Shown here in pieces: positions 1 through 9,111 of a stretch of DNA of 14,007 nt (the stretch's first letter is position 1; each line of letters starts with the position of its first letter). The stretch comes from Zancudomyces culisetae. Its lineage: Eukaryota > Kickxellomycota > Harpellomycetes > Harpellales > Legeriomycetaceae. The notes below the pieces were generated by a model. The model was not told where the DNA came from, made no database searches, and worked only from the letters and a program-made list of their open reading frames with translations. The stretch lies in NCBI GenBank assembly GCA_001969505.1, contig LSSK01000875.1, forward strand, positions 1 to 14,007, given 5' to 3'. The position numbers were made by a program, and so were the translations under genes.

Positions 1-219
1 GGATCTTTCCCCATACTGATCCCTGTCACTCACCATAATAGCTTTGTATGGCTTCTTACGCCTTCCTGTTTCGGCACTAAAAGGTCTCCCCAAATTGGGT
101 CCATTTGAATGCGCATCGTGCGCATTTTTCATGATTGCTTGGCGGTAGTCCAACCGCTGTCGCTTGTTGACGTTACCGGTGTCGGTTCTGTCACCCCTCG
201 TTTCCTCATCCCCCTCCAT
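1..219 (-). CDS. N-terminal part of an unrecognised protein, cut by the window edge
   Basis: An ATG at 219-217 opens a frame that stays open for 73 codons to base 1, so the gene continues beyond the left edge. The peptide starts MEGDEETRGDRTDTGNVNKR and is highly charged. An acidic start is followed by basic patches (KRQRLDYR, GRRKKPYK) and then IMVSDRDQYGERS at the edge. No signal peptide, membrane segment or known domain is visible, and the composition suggests a nuclear or RNA-linked protein, but that is only inference. The main support is base composition: this stretch is clearly GC-richer than the roughly 30% GC spacer next to it, and codon third positions are often G or C. A GTGAGT directly after an ATG codon, near base 37, could be a 5' splice site, so the last part of the frame may be intron. 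I do not recognise the family. Confidence 0.55.
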   Translation of the reverse strand, partial: MEGDEETRGDRTDTGNVNKRQRLDYRQAIMKNAHDAHSNGPNLGRPFSAETGRRKKPYKAIMVSDRDQYGERS

Positions 220-892
220 TGTTGCTGAATTTGCTGTTAAAAACTGTATACTTATCTTAAAAAACGCTGCAATCTGATTGGTTGATTCAGAAGAAAAGTT
301 TTTTTACTTTTTTATTGCAATATATCTTTTTTTTTCTTGTAGTTTTTAATGTTTTTAGGCTTGTTTTAAAGGTAATATTTTATTTAAGATATTGTGTGAT
401 TTTAGTCGCTGTCAATAGTCGATATCGCTATATTTTTCAATTTTTAAAAAATGAAGTACTATAGTGTATAAAATCCCGAGCAGTTTTTTAACAACCCCTT
501 GAAATAATACTATTGTGAGTGGGGTGTGAGTAAAAATGTTTTTGTAAAACTGGTGCTTGGTACACCTTACTTCTATTTAGCGAGCTTGGGATCTAGTGGT
601 TCATTACCCAAAGTAGTCGCAAAGTGTCTGGTTTATTAAATATGTTGCGGTTTTGCTTCTATCCTTCTGTCGGATAGGAACCCCAATCTCCTCAAAGAAA
701 TCTTCTTTTCACGGTATACAGTAATATAATGACATATATTGTTTTTATGGAACAACATCAGATGCGAAGCAAAACACATCGTACGCAACAAGAACGCTTT
801 AGTAGAAGTATAACAAATTTATTATATATAAATTTAATCAACAGTTTAAAAAGAACAGATCTTGTGGAATGAAAACAGAAAAATCAAAAGAT
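220..892. other. AT-rich spacer, no confident gene
   Basis: This spacer separates the start of the left-edge gene from the 3' end of the uL29 gene. Bases 240-480 are very AT-rich with T runs. The plus-strand frame at 282-464 encodes almost only F, L, V, I and Y and looks like translated T-rich noise. Bases 580-700 are less AT-rich. They hold an imperfect hairpin at 657-680: CTATCC pairs with GGATAG around a 7-base loop, with three more pairs past a bulged C. Short open stretches of 34-47 codons exist on both strands between 605 and 890, overlapping each other, which is what chance gives here. No tRNA pattern was found. Confidence 0.5.
818..823 (-). promoter_or_regulatory. Candidate poly(A) signal of the uL29 gene
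   Basis: AATAAA on the minus strand lies 70 bases downstream of the uL29 stop codon, inside a TATATATAATAAATT context typical of fungal 3'-end efficiency and positioning elements. It is a motif match only. AT-rich DNA produces this hexamer often. Confidence 0.35.
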
Positions 893-1660
893 TTATGCCT
901 TGATGGCGTATTTACGGGCTGAAAAGTGGATGAGCTTCTTCTTTAATCTCAAGGTTTTCTTTGATTGTTCGCTCTTGGTCAATGCTCTGCGCATAGCACG
1001 GGTCTTCTTGAATCGCAGGTCAAGAGGAATTCTCTTTCCCTTAGCGGCTTCCAAGGCCTTCTTACGGTCTTGCTGTGTGATGACTGTTAGTACACGAGCA
1101 ATGTCTTTCTTCATTTCTCTCAACTTCACACCGCTGGCTGATGCAGAGCCAGAGACTTGTTGAACTCTGAGGTTCATCAAGTCCTTTTTCAATGTCGAAA
1201 CAGTCTGCAATAGTTCGGCTTTCGACTTTTCGCGGAGTTCTGCAACCTTAACTTTGGCCTACAATTTTATAATAAAACCATTCAGTATTCGCTCTAACAA
1301 GTAATAAAACTATTCTTTGAAGATTCAAGACGAGAAGGACAATAAACTTGACGATAAATGAACATAGCGCAAACTGAGTTTTTGAAGGAGGCAACCTAGC
1401 ATAAATATTTTGAAGACCATCCATCTCATTCCTCAAAATGCCCTCCAATATCATTATATCGAATCATGAAAATTGACCAAACCCATTTCGATAGCTGAAC
1501 AATGCGATCGAATCCTGATTTATATATCTTTGCGCAAGATTGAATCCGTTCTTTAATGTATCTTTCTTTGCAAATAATATGTCCGGATATACAATAACAA
1601 CCCCACTGCTACACATGCGCTTAAACCCCTCTACATTTCAATAGTTTCGACACTTACCAT
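893..1660 (-). CDS. RPL35: 60S ribosomal protein uL29 (L35), two exons
   Basis: This is a structural protein of the large cytosolic ribosomal subunit, located near the polypeptide exit tunnel. Exon 1 is only the ATG (1660-1658), followed by a perfect GTAAGT 5' site at 1657. The intron is 399 nt (1657-1259) and ends TTGTAG. Exon 2 runs 1258-893. The spliced product is 122 aa, starts MAKVKVAELREKSKAELLQT and matches the family length. Diagnostic blocks are IARVLTVI, PLDLRFKKTRAMRRALTK and the C-terminal RKYAIKA. The longest open frame starts inside the protein at a TTG (1210), so a start there would lose 17 residues. No TACTAAC is present in the intron; TACTGAA at 1287-1281, 23 nt before the AG, is a weak branch candidate. 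The leucine in DLR is encoded by CTG at a position conserved as Leu. The gene is divergent from the Fap7 gene. Confidence 0.95.
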
Positions 1661-1989
1661 TTTTCTGATCTTTTACTAAACCGGTCGTGTAGTTATACAA
1701 GTTAAAAAAAGAGTCTAATGTATATTAAGTCGACTTTTTAGTTTTAGTACAATTTTTTTTCAGGGCGATAATAAATATCTATAGCAATGTTTGCAAATTT
1801 TTTTTTATTGGCTGATAAAAGTTTAGCAGCTAAAATCTAGTTGTGTGGCTATTTTTTTCTTTCACTTTTTTATTTTTTTTTTGCTAACATGAGCATTTTT
1901 GATCCTAAATCGTCTTTTTGTTATTTACCTTTTTTTGGGAAAAAAAATTTTTCTTAAGCACAAAACAGTGAATTTATAGAAACGGGAAA
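1661..1989. promoter_or_regulatory. Divergent T-rich promoter between the uL29 and Fap7 genes
   Basis: The 329 bp between the two start codons must contain both promoters. It holds repeated T tracts on the plus strand (around 1752-1760, 1799-1807, 1853-1860, 1866-1880 and 1930-1937) and an A8/T5 block just upstream of the Fap7 ATG. Such poly(dA:dT) tracts exclude nucleosomes in many fungal ribosomal-protein promoters, so shared use by two ribosome-production genes is plausible. I see no Rap1-type site and no clear TATA box for either gene. Function is inferred from position and composition. Confidence 0.5.
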
Positions 1990-2520
1990 ATGACAAATGC
2001 CACTAGAAGCTTTCCAAATATCCTAATAACAGGAACCCCTTGTACTGGGAAAACAACACTGTCTGAGCAACTGGCATCCGAAATAGAATATACACTTCTG
2101 AATGTAAATCAAATAGCGAAAGAACACAATTTTTACGATGGATTCGACGAAGAATTCGATAGCCACTTTATTTCCGAGGACAAACTTTTAGATTATATGG
2201 AGGATAAAGTAAGCGAAGGAAAATGTATAGTTGATTATCACGGTTGCGATTTTTTCCCAGAACGGTGGTTTGATTTGGTGATAGTACTGAGTAGCAATAC
2301 AGAAGTACTCTACGACAGATTGGTTGCTAGAGAGTATAGCGAACACAAGATTGCAGAAAATATGGAATGTGAAATAATGAAAGTTATATATACAGAGGCA
2401 TTCGAAAGTTATAAACCTGAAATTATACACGAGTTGGAAAGCAACAGTGTCCAGGACATGGAAAACAACATTGAGTTTATCAAAAACTGGATTTCAGAAT
2501 TTATGCAAAAAGATTGTTGA
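1990..2520 (+). CDS. FAP7: Fap7/AK6 (hCINAP)-type ATPase of 40S subunit maturation
   Basis: The protein belongs to the adenylate-kinase-like Fap7/AK6 family. In yeast, Fap7 acts with uS11 late in 18S rRNA processing. The predicted product is 176 aa in a single exon, close to the human protein (about 172 aa). Visible motifs are the P-loop GTPCTGKTT at residues 15-23, a Walker-B-like VDYHGCDFFPERWFDLV at 81-97 with the DxH pair (D82, H84) typical of the family, and a LID-like segment AREYSEHKIAENMECEIM at 113-130. The acidic C-terminal tail of yeast Fap7 is absent. The ATG at 1990 leaves only 14 residues before the P-loop, as expected. CTG codons occur at hydrophobic core positions such as the VIVL strand, consistent with Leu. 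The gene shares a promoter region with the uL29 gene. Confidence 0.93.
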   Translation: MTNATRSFPNILITGTPCTGKTTLSEQLASEIEYTLLNVNQIAKEHNFYDGFDEEFDSHFISEDKLLDYMEDKVSEGKCIVDYHGCDFFPERWFDLVIVLSSNTEVLYDRLVAREYSEHKIAENMECEIMKVIYTEAFESYKPEIIHELESNSVQDMENNIEFIKNWISEFMQKDC

Positions 2521-4894
2521 ATTGTACTCATTAGATATACCTTCATTACATACTACTGTTTTATTTTGTCTTGGTGATAGCAATATGGCAATTTTTTTTG
2601 TAGTTAATAGAATAGCCCTTTGTTCTGTTTTTACATTTTAAGACTTTCAAGTATTTTATTTTTGATGATGCTCTATGCTACGCTTGTGTAAATATACCAT
2701 GTCTACAGCGTACCAGTAGAAAAATGAAATAGTACCTATTATTCTAGTTGGCAACCACGTTGTTCATTTTGAGCAAACCATGTTTCACATCGTCAGCTAT
2801 GTTTAGTATTTTGCGTGATTGCAGTTTCAAAGTGCTGGATCGCTCAGATTTTCCCCTTATATTCAGTAATAGGGAATAGTGTCTTTTTCTTATTTGATGT
2901 CTAAAGCGTCTGGGATTAGTCACGCCGATTATTATCGCCATTATTATCCAGCTTAACCTGGTTGTGAAGGTCATATTTGCAGTAGCTGACAAAGGTTTGA
3001 TGGCCTGTTTAGCTTTTTTTTTTTGCTATCTCACAATGTGCTTAGTTCCAGCTATTGAAAAAATGAAATCATTCAAAAAAGATCACGTTATTTTTTATTT
3101 TCACAAAATTCAATTTTCACGTTGATAAGCCAAATCGAGCTTAATGAGACAAGAACCAAATAGCGAATAGCGATTGAGGTGAGGGATGGAGTTTATTGTA
3201 AGCCAGTACCATAATATTTACTGGTGTTGCAGAATGTCAATGCAAAAGCATATACCCAAAGGTTGGAGAAAGAAAATATAGGGTAAAGATTCCATACTTC
3301 CAGGTTTATAAGCAGCGTTGATCAGTACGAGATGCTAGACCAAAACTATTCCAGGCGTTTAATTTTTGTTCACTCGCCTCCTTTTTATCACGTTTAAGCA
3401 GTCGTGGGTTACTCAAAGGAAATACTCTCAAAAGCATCAGTAGTTAATGCTTATGTTACATTATTTTTAGTTTTGCTAATCCTATTTTTATTCATTTTTC
3501 TGTTTACCAGATAAGCATGTACCTAAACATGCAGCCAGGTAGGGGGTCAGTATTATGTGACAATGAAAATCGATGCAATCTTTGCGATACTAAAGCAATC
3601 TGGACTTTTATTTCCGAAAGAAATTATTGGTGTATCATGATTTTACAAATAATTGTGACTATGACATAGCTATTATTAAACGGAAAAGTATGGTGTATTA
3701 AGTGAAAACTCAAACCTCGGAATAGCTTGACGACCTTAGTTCTAGTTTAATGACTCAACCATTAACCCAGTTATTATGGCTAATAGATTGAATATAAAAA
3801 GCAGTGAGCCTTGTATAAACAGTTGAGGTTCCATGTAACTATAAGAGGCAACATGGTTGTGTAGGAAAAAGTGGGTAGCAAATTGGGTTAGTAAATAATC
3901 ATAGAACTTTTTTTTTTCTAGGATATTAGCTTTTAATGTTCAACTCCTTTTTTATTGCCATTAAATTGATCATCACGAGATTTTATTGTAAATAAAGTAA
4001 TCATATTACACTTTTCTGGTCATTTAAAAGCATCAACATCGCTATCTTTTTAAAAATTTCTTATTTGGAGTTAATAAGCAAATAAAGCCAGCTCGCTTAG
4101 AGCACAAAATACCGCTGAAGCTATTGCACTTGGTGTAGTTTTGATTTGGGTTAGGATTGATGTCCTTATGTATCTATTTGTAAGTAGCAATAGATAGCAT
4201 TTTTTGTGGGATATTTTAAACAGAAATGATAAGGCTATGATATATTTCATGAAAGGAAGAAATAAATGGGCTCATAAATTCAAAATAAATTCGTATAAAT
4301 TACTGGCTAATCAAAAAAAATGCAGGTGAAAAAAAAACATCGTGCTTTTCCTTACAAAACGCAATTTGTAAAAATTAGCAACTTTTTCACAGAAAATGGC
4401 TATTACATCCAAATACGAGGTAAGGGCAGTGCGATATTCAAATAAAATAGTCGCGTTTATATTTTTTTTTCCAGTATAAAAGGATTATTTCTTAAGTATG
4501 TGTTTTTTTTATATCCGTCTATTATTTTTTCCCTTCCTGTCATTTTTTCTTAGTTCTCGTTTTGCTTTATTTCTAAGCTTTGAAAAAAGATAAGCCAAAA
4601 GGGATTTCAAAAAGCTAGCAAGATATATTTAAAATCTAATGAATAAAGACAACGAATAAGGACAAAAAACAACGCAATATACATCAATAGTCTGCGTACT
4701 GACAACAGTAGTTAGTCCTAGCTAAAGAGAAAATCTTCAGGTATTAGCAGTAAAAACGTAACAGAACAATTGGATACATCACAATTTAAACGTGTGTGTA
4801 TAAACAATATCAGTTATAAACTTGCTAGTTTACCATTTTGGATAGAGAAGGATTGCATTAAATACTATAGGAAGCAGAATAGCGAAAATAAAAA
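2521..4894. other. 2.4-kb AT-rich region without a confident gene
   Basis: No frame here can be tied to a known family. The best minus-strand frame (2744-about 3015) encodes a short hydrophobic segment, LSWIIMAIIIGV, followed by a basic tail, but its upstream end is an in-frame TAG next to an A11 run and it has no convincing first exon. Bases 3180-3620 are less AT-rich and contain open pieces on both strands: plus-strand MYLNMQPGRGSVLCDNENRC at 3517 onward (50 codons) and a minus-strand piece including SNLWVYAFALTFCNTSKYYG. Bases 3900-4560 contain several T-tract plus AG combinations that mimic 3' splice sites. Short spliced or non-coding transcripts are possible. No tRNA or transposon termini were recognised. 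Confidence 0.45.
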
Positions 4895-6952
4895 ATGCCG
4901 TCGAACCAAAGTAGTATTCAACCCAACAGCTCGGGTAAGCAAGAAAAAGGAAAAAATAAGATAAAAGGGCTGCTATCAAGCGCAGTTACGAGAGTCAAAT
5001 CGAAATTTAGAGGAAATAAGAATAAAGATACTTACAAAACTAACAAACAAACCATATTTATTCAAAGGAATGAGTGCATTGAAGAATTAGAAAGTATTTA
5101 TGGAGATAGGCCTAATGAGAAAAACCTTGCTTTCGGCAGAAATGCTCTCGATATTCAGTCGCAATCTAGTTTGGATCGAGAATTCGCAGACCTGACTGTA
5201 CCAGAGAAAAACAATGGGTTCAAATTAGAGCTGGATGATCTCTACACCAAGTTTCCATCTCTAAAAGCAAAAGATCCAGATTCTATAAGAAGAGCTAAAA
5301 TGCTTTTACATACACAATCACTCAACGAGAGTGCATTCCACCTGACCAAGCATGATATAAATAAAATCAACAGGCTCAACCGGAGGTTGTCAGTGAGTCT
5401 TAAAAGCGGATCTACCGATTATGTAGAGAATCAAAGGAGGATCGAAGCAGCAAAATCTAGGCGGAGGGTGTCAGAAAGCCAAGGAGTTGCGGTCCCCGAT
5501 AGAAGTGAAGTGTTGGAGAAGATCCATACAGATTTTATCAATAGTCGCTTCAATAACATAGGTTTCGAAAGTATCAACTCAAAATCCCCAATAAAAAAAG
5601 CTGTGCCTGGGGAGAAGAGTAAATATATGCTCGAAGGTAATGAAGAAGTAGCCAGTGAGTCGACTTGTGCACCTAATAAACCAGTGGTCATCGAAAAGGA
5701 GGTGGAGGATAAAATTGTGAGTAAGGACTCCATTACAGACCTTGCTAATACTGTAGAAACTGGAACCGACGAGAGCATGCCTGAAGTTGAAGTAAGAGAG
5801 AAAATTGATAATAAACGCAACGAATTAGAAAAGTCACGCATGAACACAATCCCCATCATCGAACGAAAGCCAATGAGCGAAAAAGATGGAGAGTTTAGTT
5901 ACGAGGAACAAAAAGACGGGGATGATATAGATGACAGCGTAGAGACACTCAAGAAAGAGCTGGATGGCCCTGGCGGTGGCGCCGAAGAGGAATTTATAAT
6001 GGTATACAGCCACGAGAAGGTAGCAGAAGAAAACGATACGATCATGGAGGCAGACGAAGCCCACATAAGAAACGAAACGGGTGTAGATGAGGATAAGAGG
6101 GATAAACAGGAAGAACATGCTATAAATGTTGAGAATGATATGGTAGAGCAGGAGAATGACGAAAAGGATGAGGTCCAAGGGGTCCAACAGGGATCAAGTG
6201 AATCAGGAAGCGAAGGTGATTTATCAAATCTCATTAAAGAGATCAATACAAGGATAAGCGACTCAAGCAAAATCAAGGTCAGAGCTGCAAGTAGCAACAT
6301 CATACGGTACGACTCACCAACTAAATCATCGAGCCCCAAGAAGAGGCCAGGTACATCAAGTAACAGAGTTAGTAGAGATAGTATGAAAGCACTCGCGAGC
6401 GCATTTTCCAACTATCGATCGGCTATGAACAGCCTGCGAGAACAAGAAAACACCAACATTTCCAGAATGGTATATACACCAATCATATTTCACCACAATC
6501 CCAGCTATAGGCCACCAGTGGAACCTAAAAAGTCATCATACGAGGCCCTACAAGAGCATGATGATGTCGATAGTATGCTTCAAGTAGATTCCATTTTGGT
6601 ATTGTCTGACCACATCTCGAAACGCAGCAGACCTTTGGGTATCAATAATGAGCAGCAACTTCGTAAGCGGAGGTCATCGCCGGGCTTGAGCTCGATTGCA
6701 CCCCTAAGGCGTGTTGAAAACGACTCTACCGACCGTAGGATTCAACCACAAAGCACCGAATATTATATACTTCCTAAAGGTGGGAGCAAAAAAAGCCCAC
6801 TTTCAAAACCCCAGCATGTGAAACCCTTTGACACTCCTCCGCTTTCCCTTTTTGATAAAATGCTACACCGAAACCTAAATTCGCCGTACTCTGTATTTGG
6901 CAAAACATATTTTGGTTTAAGCTCCTCGGGTTATACGCGACCCACTCATTAA
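4895..6952 (+). CDS. Hypothetical 685-residue acidic, mostly disordered protein
   Basis: I do not recognise a family. The frame is long, less AT-rich than the flanks, and starts at an ATG in an A-rich context, so it is very likely coding. Residues 22-38 (KIKGLLSSAVTRVKSKF) form a basic amphipathic helix, with hydrophobic residues at 23, 26, 27, 31, 34 and 38, of the kind that lies on membranes. Residues 110-170 look partly folded. Residues about 250-445 are strongly acidic with a GGG hinge near 360. Residues 465-500 are basic and Ser/Pro-rich. Three RRxS-type sites (NRRLS near 161, RRRVS near 188, KRRSS near 590) fit basophilic kinases. The C-terminus has FGKTYFGLSSSG. An inner-nuclear-membrane or pore-basket role, or a signalling scaffold, would fit this profile, but both are guesses. 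It lies upstream of the polymerase delta subunit gene on the same strand. Confidence 0.85.
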   Translation: MPSNQSSIQPNSSGKQEKGKNKIKGLLSSAVTRVKSKFRGNKNKDTYKTNKQTIFIQRNECIEELESIYGDRPNEKNLAFGRNALDIQSQSSLDREFADLTVPEKNNGFKLELDDLYTKFPSLKAKDPDSIRRAKMLLHTQSLNESAFHLTKHDINKINRLNRRLSVSLKSGSTDYVENQRRIEAAKSRRRVSESQGVAVPDRSEVLEKIHTDFINSRFNNIGFESINSKSPIKKAVPGEKSKYMLEGNEEVASESTCAPNKPVVIEKEVEDKIVSKDSITDLANTVETGTDESMPEVEVREKIDNKRNELEKSRMNTIPIIERKPMSEKDGEFSYEEQKDGDDIDDSVETLKKELDGPGGGAEEEFIMVYSHEKVAEENDTIMEADEAHIRNETGVDEDKRDKQEEHAINVENDMVEQENDEKDEVQGVQQGSSESGSEGDLSNLIKEINTRISDSSKIKVRAASSNIIRYDSPTKSSSPKKRPGTSSNRVSRDSMKALASAFSNYRSAMNSLREQENTNISRMVYTPIIFHHNPSYRPPVEPKKSSYEALQEHDDVDSMLQVDSILVLSDHISKRSRPLGINNEQQLRKRRSSPGLSSIAPLRRVENDSTDRRIQPQSTEYYILPKGGSKKSPLSKPQHVKPFDTPPLSLFDKMLHRNLNSPYSVFGKTYFGLSSSGYTRPTH

Positions 6953-7343
6953 ATAGGCAAATGCCTTTGTTTTCTATGGGTCTATACTTTCACTGCTTTA
7001 GTTGTACTGCCTTATTCTTTTTTTTTAGGTAATTTATATGTAATAAACCATATACTCACTTTTTCGCCACTTACTAAACCCTTTTTTTTCTCCATGACAT
7101 TGTTAGTTACCTACAAATGTAAATAAAATACTCCAATTGAATGCGTAAAAAGCACAGGATCAATTAGTGGTAATCTGTTTGTTGAGCTTTGCTAGCATTA
7201 TTTGTCTAAACTATTTGAGAGTAATTTTCATCACCTAAGCAGCTTTTGTTAATTGCATGAACAAATTCAAACATATAATATTTCAACTAGCTGTATATAA
7301 ATAAAGAGCAGCAGAAAAACGAAAAAGATTGAAAATTGCTGAA
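6953..7343 (+). promoter_or_regulatory. Intergenic region: 3' end of the 685-aa gene and promoter of POLD2
   Basis: This 391-bp spacer has T-rich tracts (7017-7027 and 7082-7090), AATAAA-like hexamers near 7041 and 7122 that could end the upstream transcript, and a TATA box close to the next start. No open frame of interest was seen. Confidence 0.45.
7294..7303 (+). promoter_or_regulatory. TATA box of the polymerase delta small-subunit gene
   Basis: TATATAAATA lies 41 bp upstream of the chosen ATG at 7344. It is a canonical TATA match, but a distance this short implies either a very short 5' leader or a start site very close to the ATG. Confidence 0.45.
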
Positions 7344-8980
7344 ATGCTTGAGCGACTAGAATCAAAAATACAGTTACAAAGCGAAAGGTATGAGGTGAAA
7401 AATGTTAATTTTCAACAACAATATGCCGGCGTATATCGACAAAGACTACATTCATTATGGAATTCCGTATTAGAGACAGCAAAAGTCAAATGGATTAAAA
7501 GTAGGTTTTTGTGTTATTCTATGTTGGAAACACGATAGATAATTGACTGATAAATTTGTTTTTTGACAATTCTATATAGAGAGAGCAAGGTATCTTAACA
7601 GAGTAGTAGATGTTGGGCCTGCAGAGCATTTTGTGGTAATTGGAACGGTCATTCAAGAACTATCCCATAGACCCAATATATTGGACGAAATGAACAAAAA
7701 TGCTTTTCAAGATAAACCACAAGACAAAGAGGTAAATGAAAAACAAAGATATTGGGAAGAAGGTAACAAGGTGTATTTGGAGGATGAATCGGGCCGCATT
7801 TGTATATATGGAGACATACTACTGAAAAGTCTTGTGGTAGCAGGTAAATACAGTTTTTGAAACAACCGGAGCTCATTTTCATTAAAGCATTTTCATAGAT
7901 TACGTCTGCCAGTATATATGAGTTTCGTTTAGAAAGAGTAGATAGGGAACTCTAATAATTTTATTTAATACGGATATACTAGGAATGGTAATTGGGGCAT
8001 ATGGGACGCTAAATAGCGACGGAGAATTCAACGTTGAAGATGTTTGTTACCCTGAAATGGCACCACAGCCTCTACCAGCCACCAAATCACTAAAACAAGA
8101 TCCAATGGTTGTATATAAAAAGGATGGGAGCGATAGTATTCCTGATGAGAACAGGTACTTGGCTATAATCTCGGGACTGGAGTTTGATAACAAAGATGCA
8201 ACCACGGCTCCAATGCAATTGCTAGTGGATTTTTTAGGTGGGTTAATACCTGAAACGGAGTGCTTAGACGCCAGCATTTCACGACAAATAGTCGGGATGG
8301 TGGTAGCAGGAAACTCGATAGTTAGCTGCGATACAGATTCTGCAGAATTTTTATACGGGCTTACATCGGCCCAGCTGATTACTAACGAACAAGTGTCTCA
8401 AGATAGTACGCGGATATTGAGAGCGAATTTTGGTAAGCTTGACGAGTATTTCAATCAGTTATCAAGTTTGCTACCATTGATTGTCATGCCTGGTGAAACT
8501 GATCCTGTAACCCGGCTATTTCCGCAACAAAAATTCCCTACTACTTTATTCCAAAAATCCAGCACCAAGTCGACATTTTTACCAACAACGAATCCCATTA
8601 ATATCACCATTGATGACGTTTTAATCATGGGAACAAGTGGTCAAAATATTGATGACTATTACAGGTGTGTTCCTGGAACGAGAAATGATGATACTGGGCT
8701 TAGAGCTGAAATAGCGTCATCCACATTAAAGTCTAGAGTGCTATCTCCAACCTGCCCAGACACTTTGCCTACTTTTCCGAATAGCGAAATGGACCCTTTT
8801 ACCATTTTACAAACTCCCCATGTCTATTTTATTGGAAACCAACCTGAATTCAAATGTAGGACGTTTCAGTATCCAAACGGTATAAAGGTACTGATTATTC
8901 TGATCCCCAAGTTCAAATACACCAACCAGGTTGTGCTACTCAACTTAAACACTCTTTCTTGTTCGCTCTTAAGCTTCTAA
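7344..8980 (+). CDS. POLD2: DNA polymerase delta small (B) subunit, three exons
   Basis: This is the second subunit of replicative DNA polymerase delta (Pol31/Cdc1/POLD2), which bridges the catalytic subunit to the other accessory subunit. Exons are 7344-7500, 7580-7843 and 7983-8980. Introns are 79 nt (GTAGGT...ATATAG) and 139 nt (GTAAAT...TACTAG). The joins keep frame: 1,419 nt, 472 aa, against 469 in human. The split codons restore WIK-K-RARYL and VVA-G-MVIGAYGT. Family blocks are FQQQYAGVYRQRL near residue 23, the OB-fold region through IGAYG, then the inactive phosphoesterase motifs MPGETDP, FPQQ, GTSGQNIDDYYR, SPTCPDTLPTFP and DPFTILQTPHVYFIGNQPEF. CTGAT (7547-7551) and CTAAT (7952-7956) are branch candidates. 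The ATG at 7344 is the first in frame. Confidence 0.93.
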
Positions 8981-9013
8981 TCTCCTTATTAAACTTTAGT
9001 TTATTCTTTGTTT

Positions 9014-9027
9014 GGAGGCGTACCTCC
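9014..9027. other. Small hairpin between convergent gene ends
   Basis: GGAGG-CGTA-CCTCC forms a perfect 5-bp GC-rich stem in otherwise AT-rich DNA, 34 bp after the polymerase gene stop and 85 bp before the RhoGAP stop on the other strand. It could sit in both 3' UTRs. No function can be read from it. Confidence 0.4.
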
Positions 9028-9046
9028 CTAAAAAGAAAAATAATAT

Positions 9047-9073
9047 AAACACAAACACAAACGCAAACGCAAA
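9047..9073. repeat. Hexamer microsatellite AAACAC/AAACGC
   Basis: About four and a half tandem copies of a 6-bp unit, the first two AAACAC and the next two AAACGC. It lies in the 131-bp gap between two convergent stop codons and is a simple-sequence repeat. Confidence 0.75.
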
Positions 9074-9111
9074 AATATAAAGCTTGTCAGTCGAGCGAAT
9101 AGCAACCAATA

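Noticed and set aside
590-620. GGTTCATTACCC as part of a tRNA T-arm
   Set aside because: No matching D-arm, anticodon arm or acceptor stem could be built around it.
605-890. Three overlapping short frames of 34-47 codons on both strands
   Set aside because: They overlap on opposite strands and are within chance expectation. None matches a family or has splice support.
900-1163. Plus-strand 87-codon frame over the RPL35 exon
   Set aside because: It is antisense to a certain ribosomal protein exon and shows no family features.
1248-1454. Minus-strand 68-codon frame inside the RPL35 intron
   Set aside because: It overlaps the 3' splice site and is intron sequence. No start context or homology was seen.
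4770-4964. 64-codon plus-strand frame overlapping the start of the 685-aa gene
   Set aside because: It starts at a TTG, ends inside the larger gene and has no recognisable feature.
5431-6411. Three minus-strand frames of 117-170 codons opposite the 685-aa gene
   Set aside because: They are shadows of the acidic coding region, hydrophobic or Ser-rich by complementarity, with no domain or promoter of their own.
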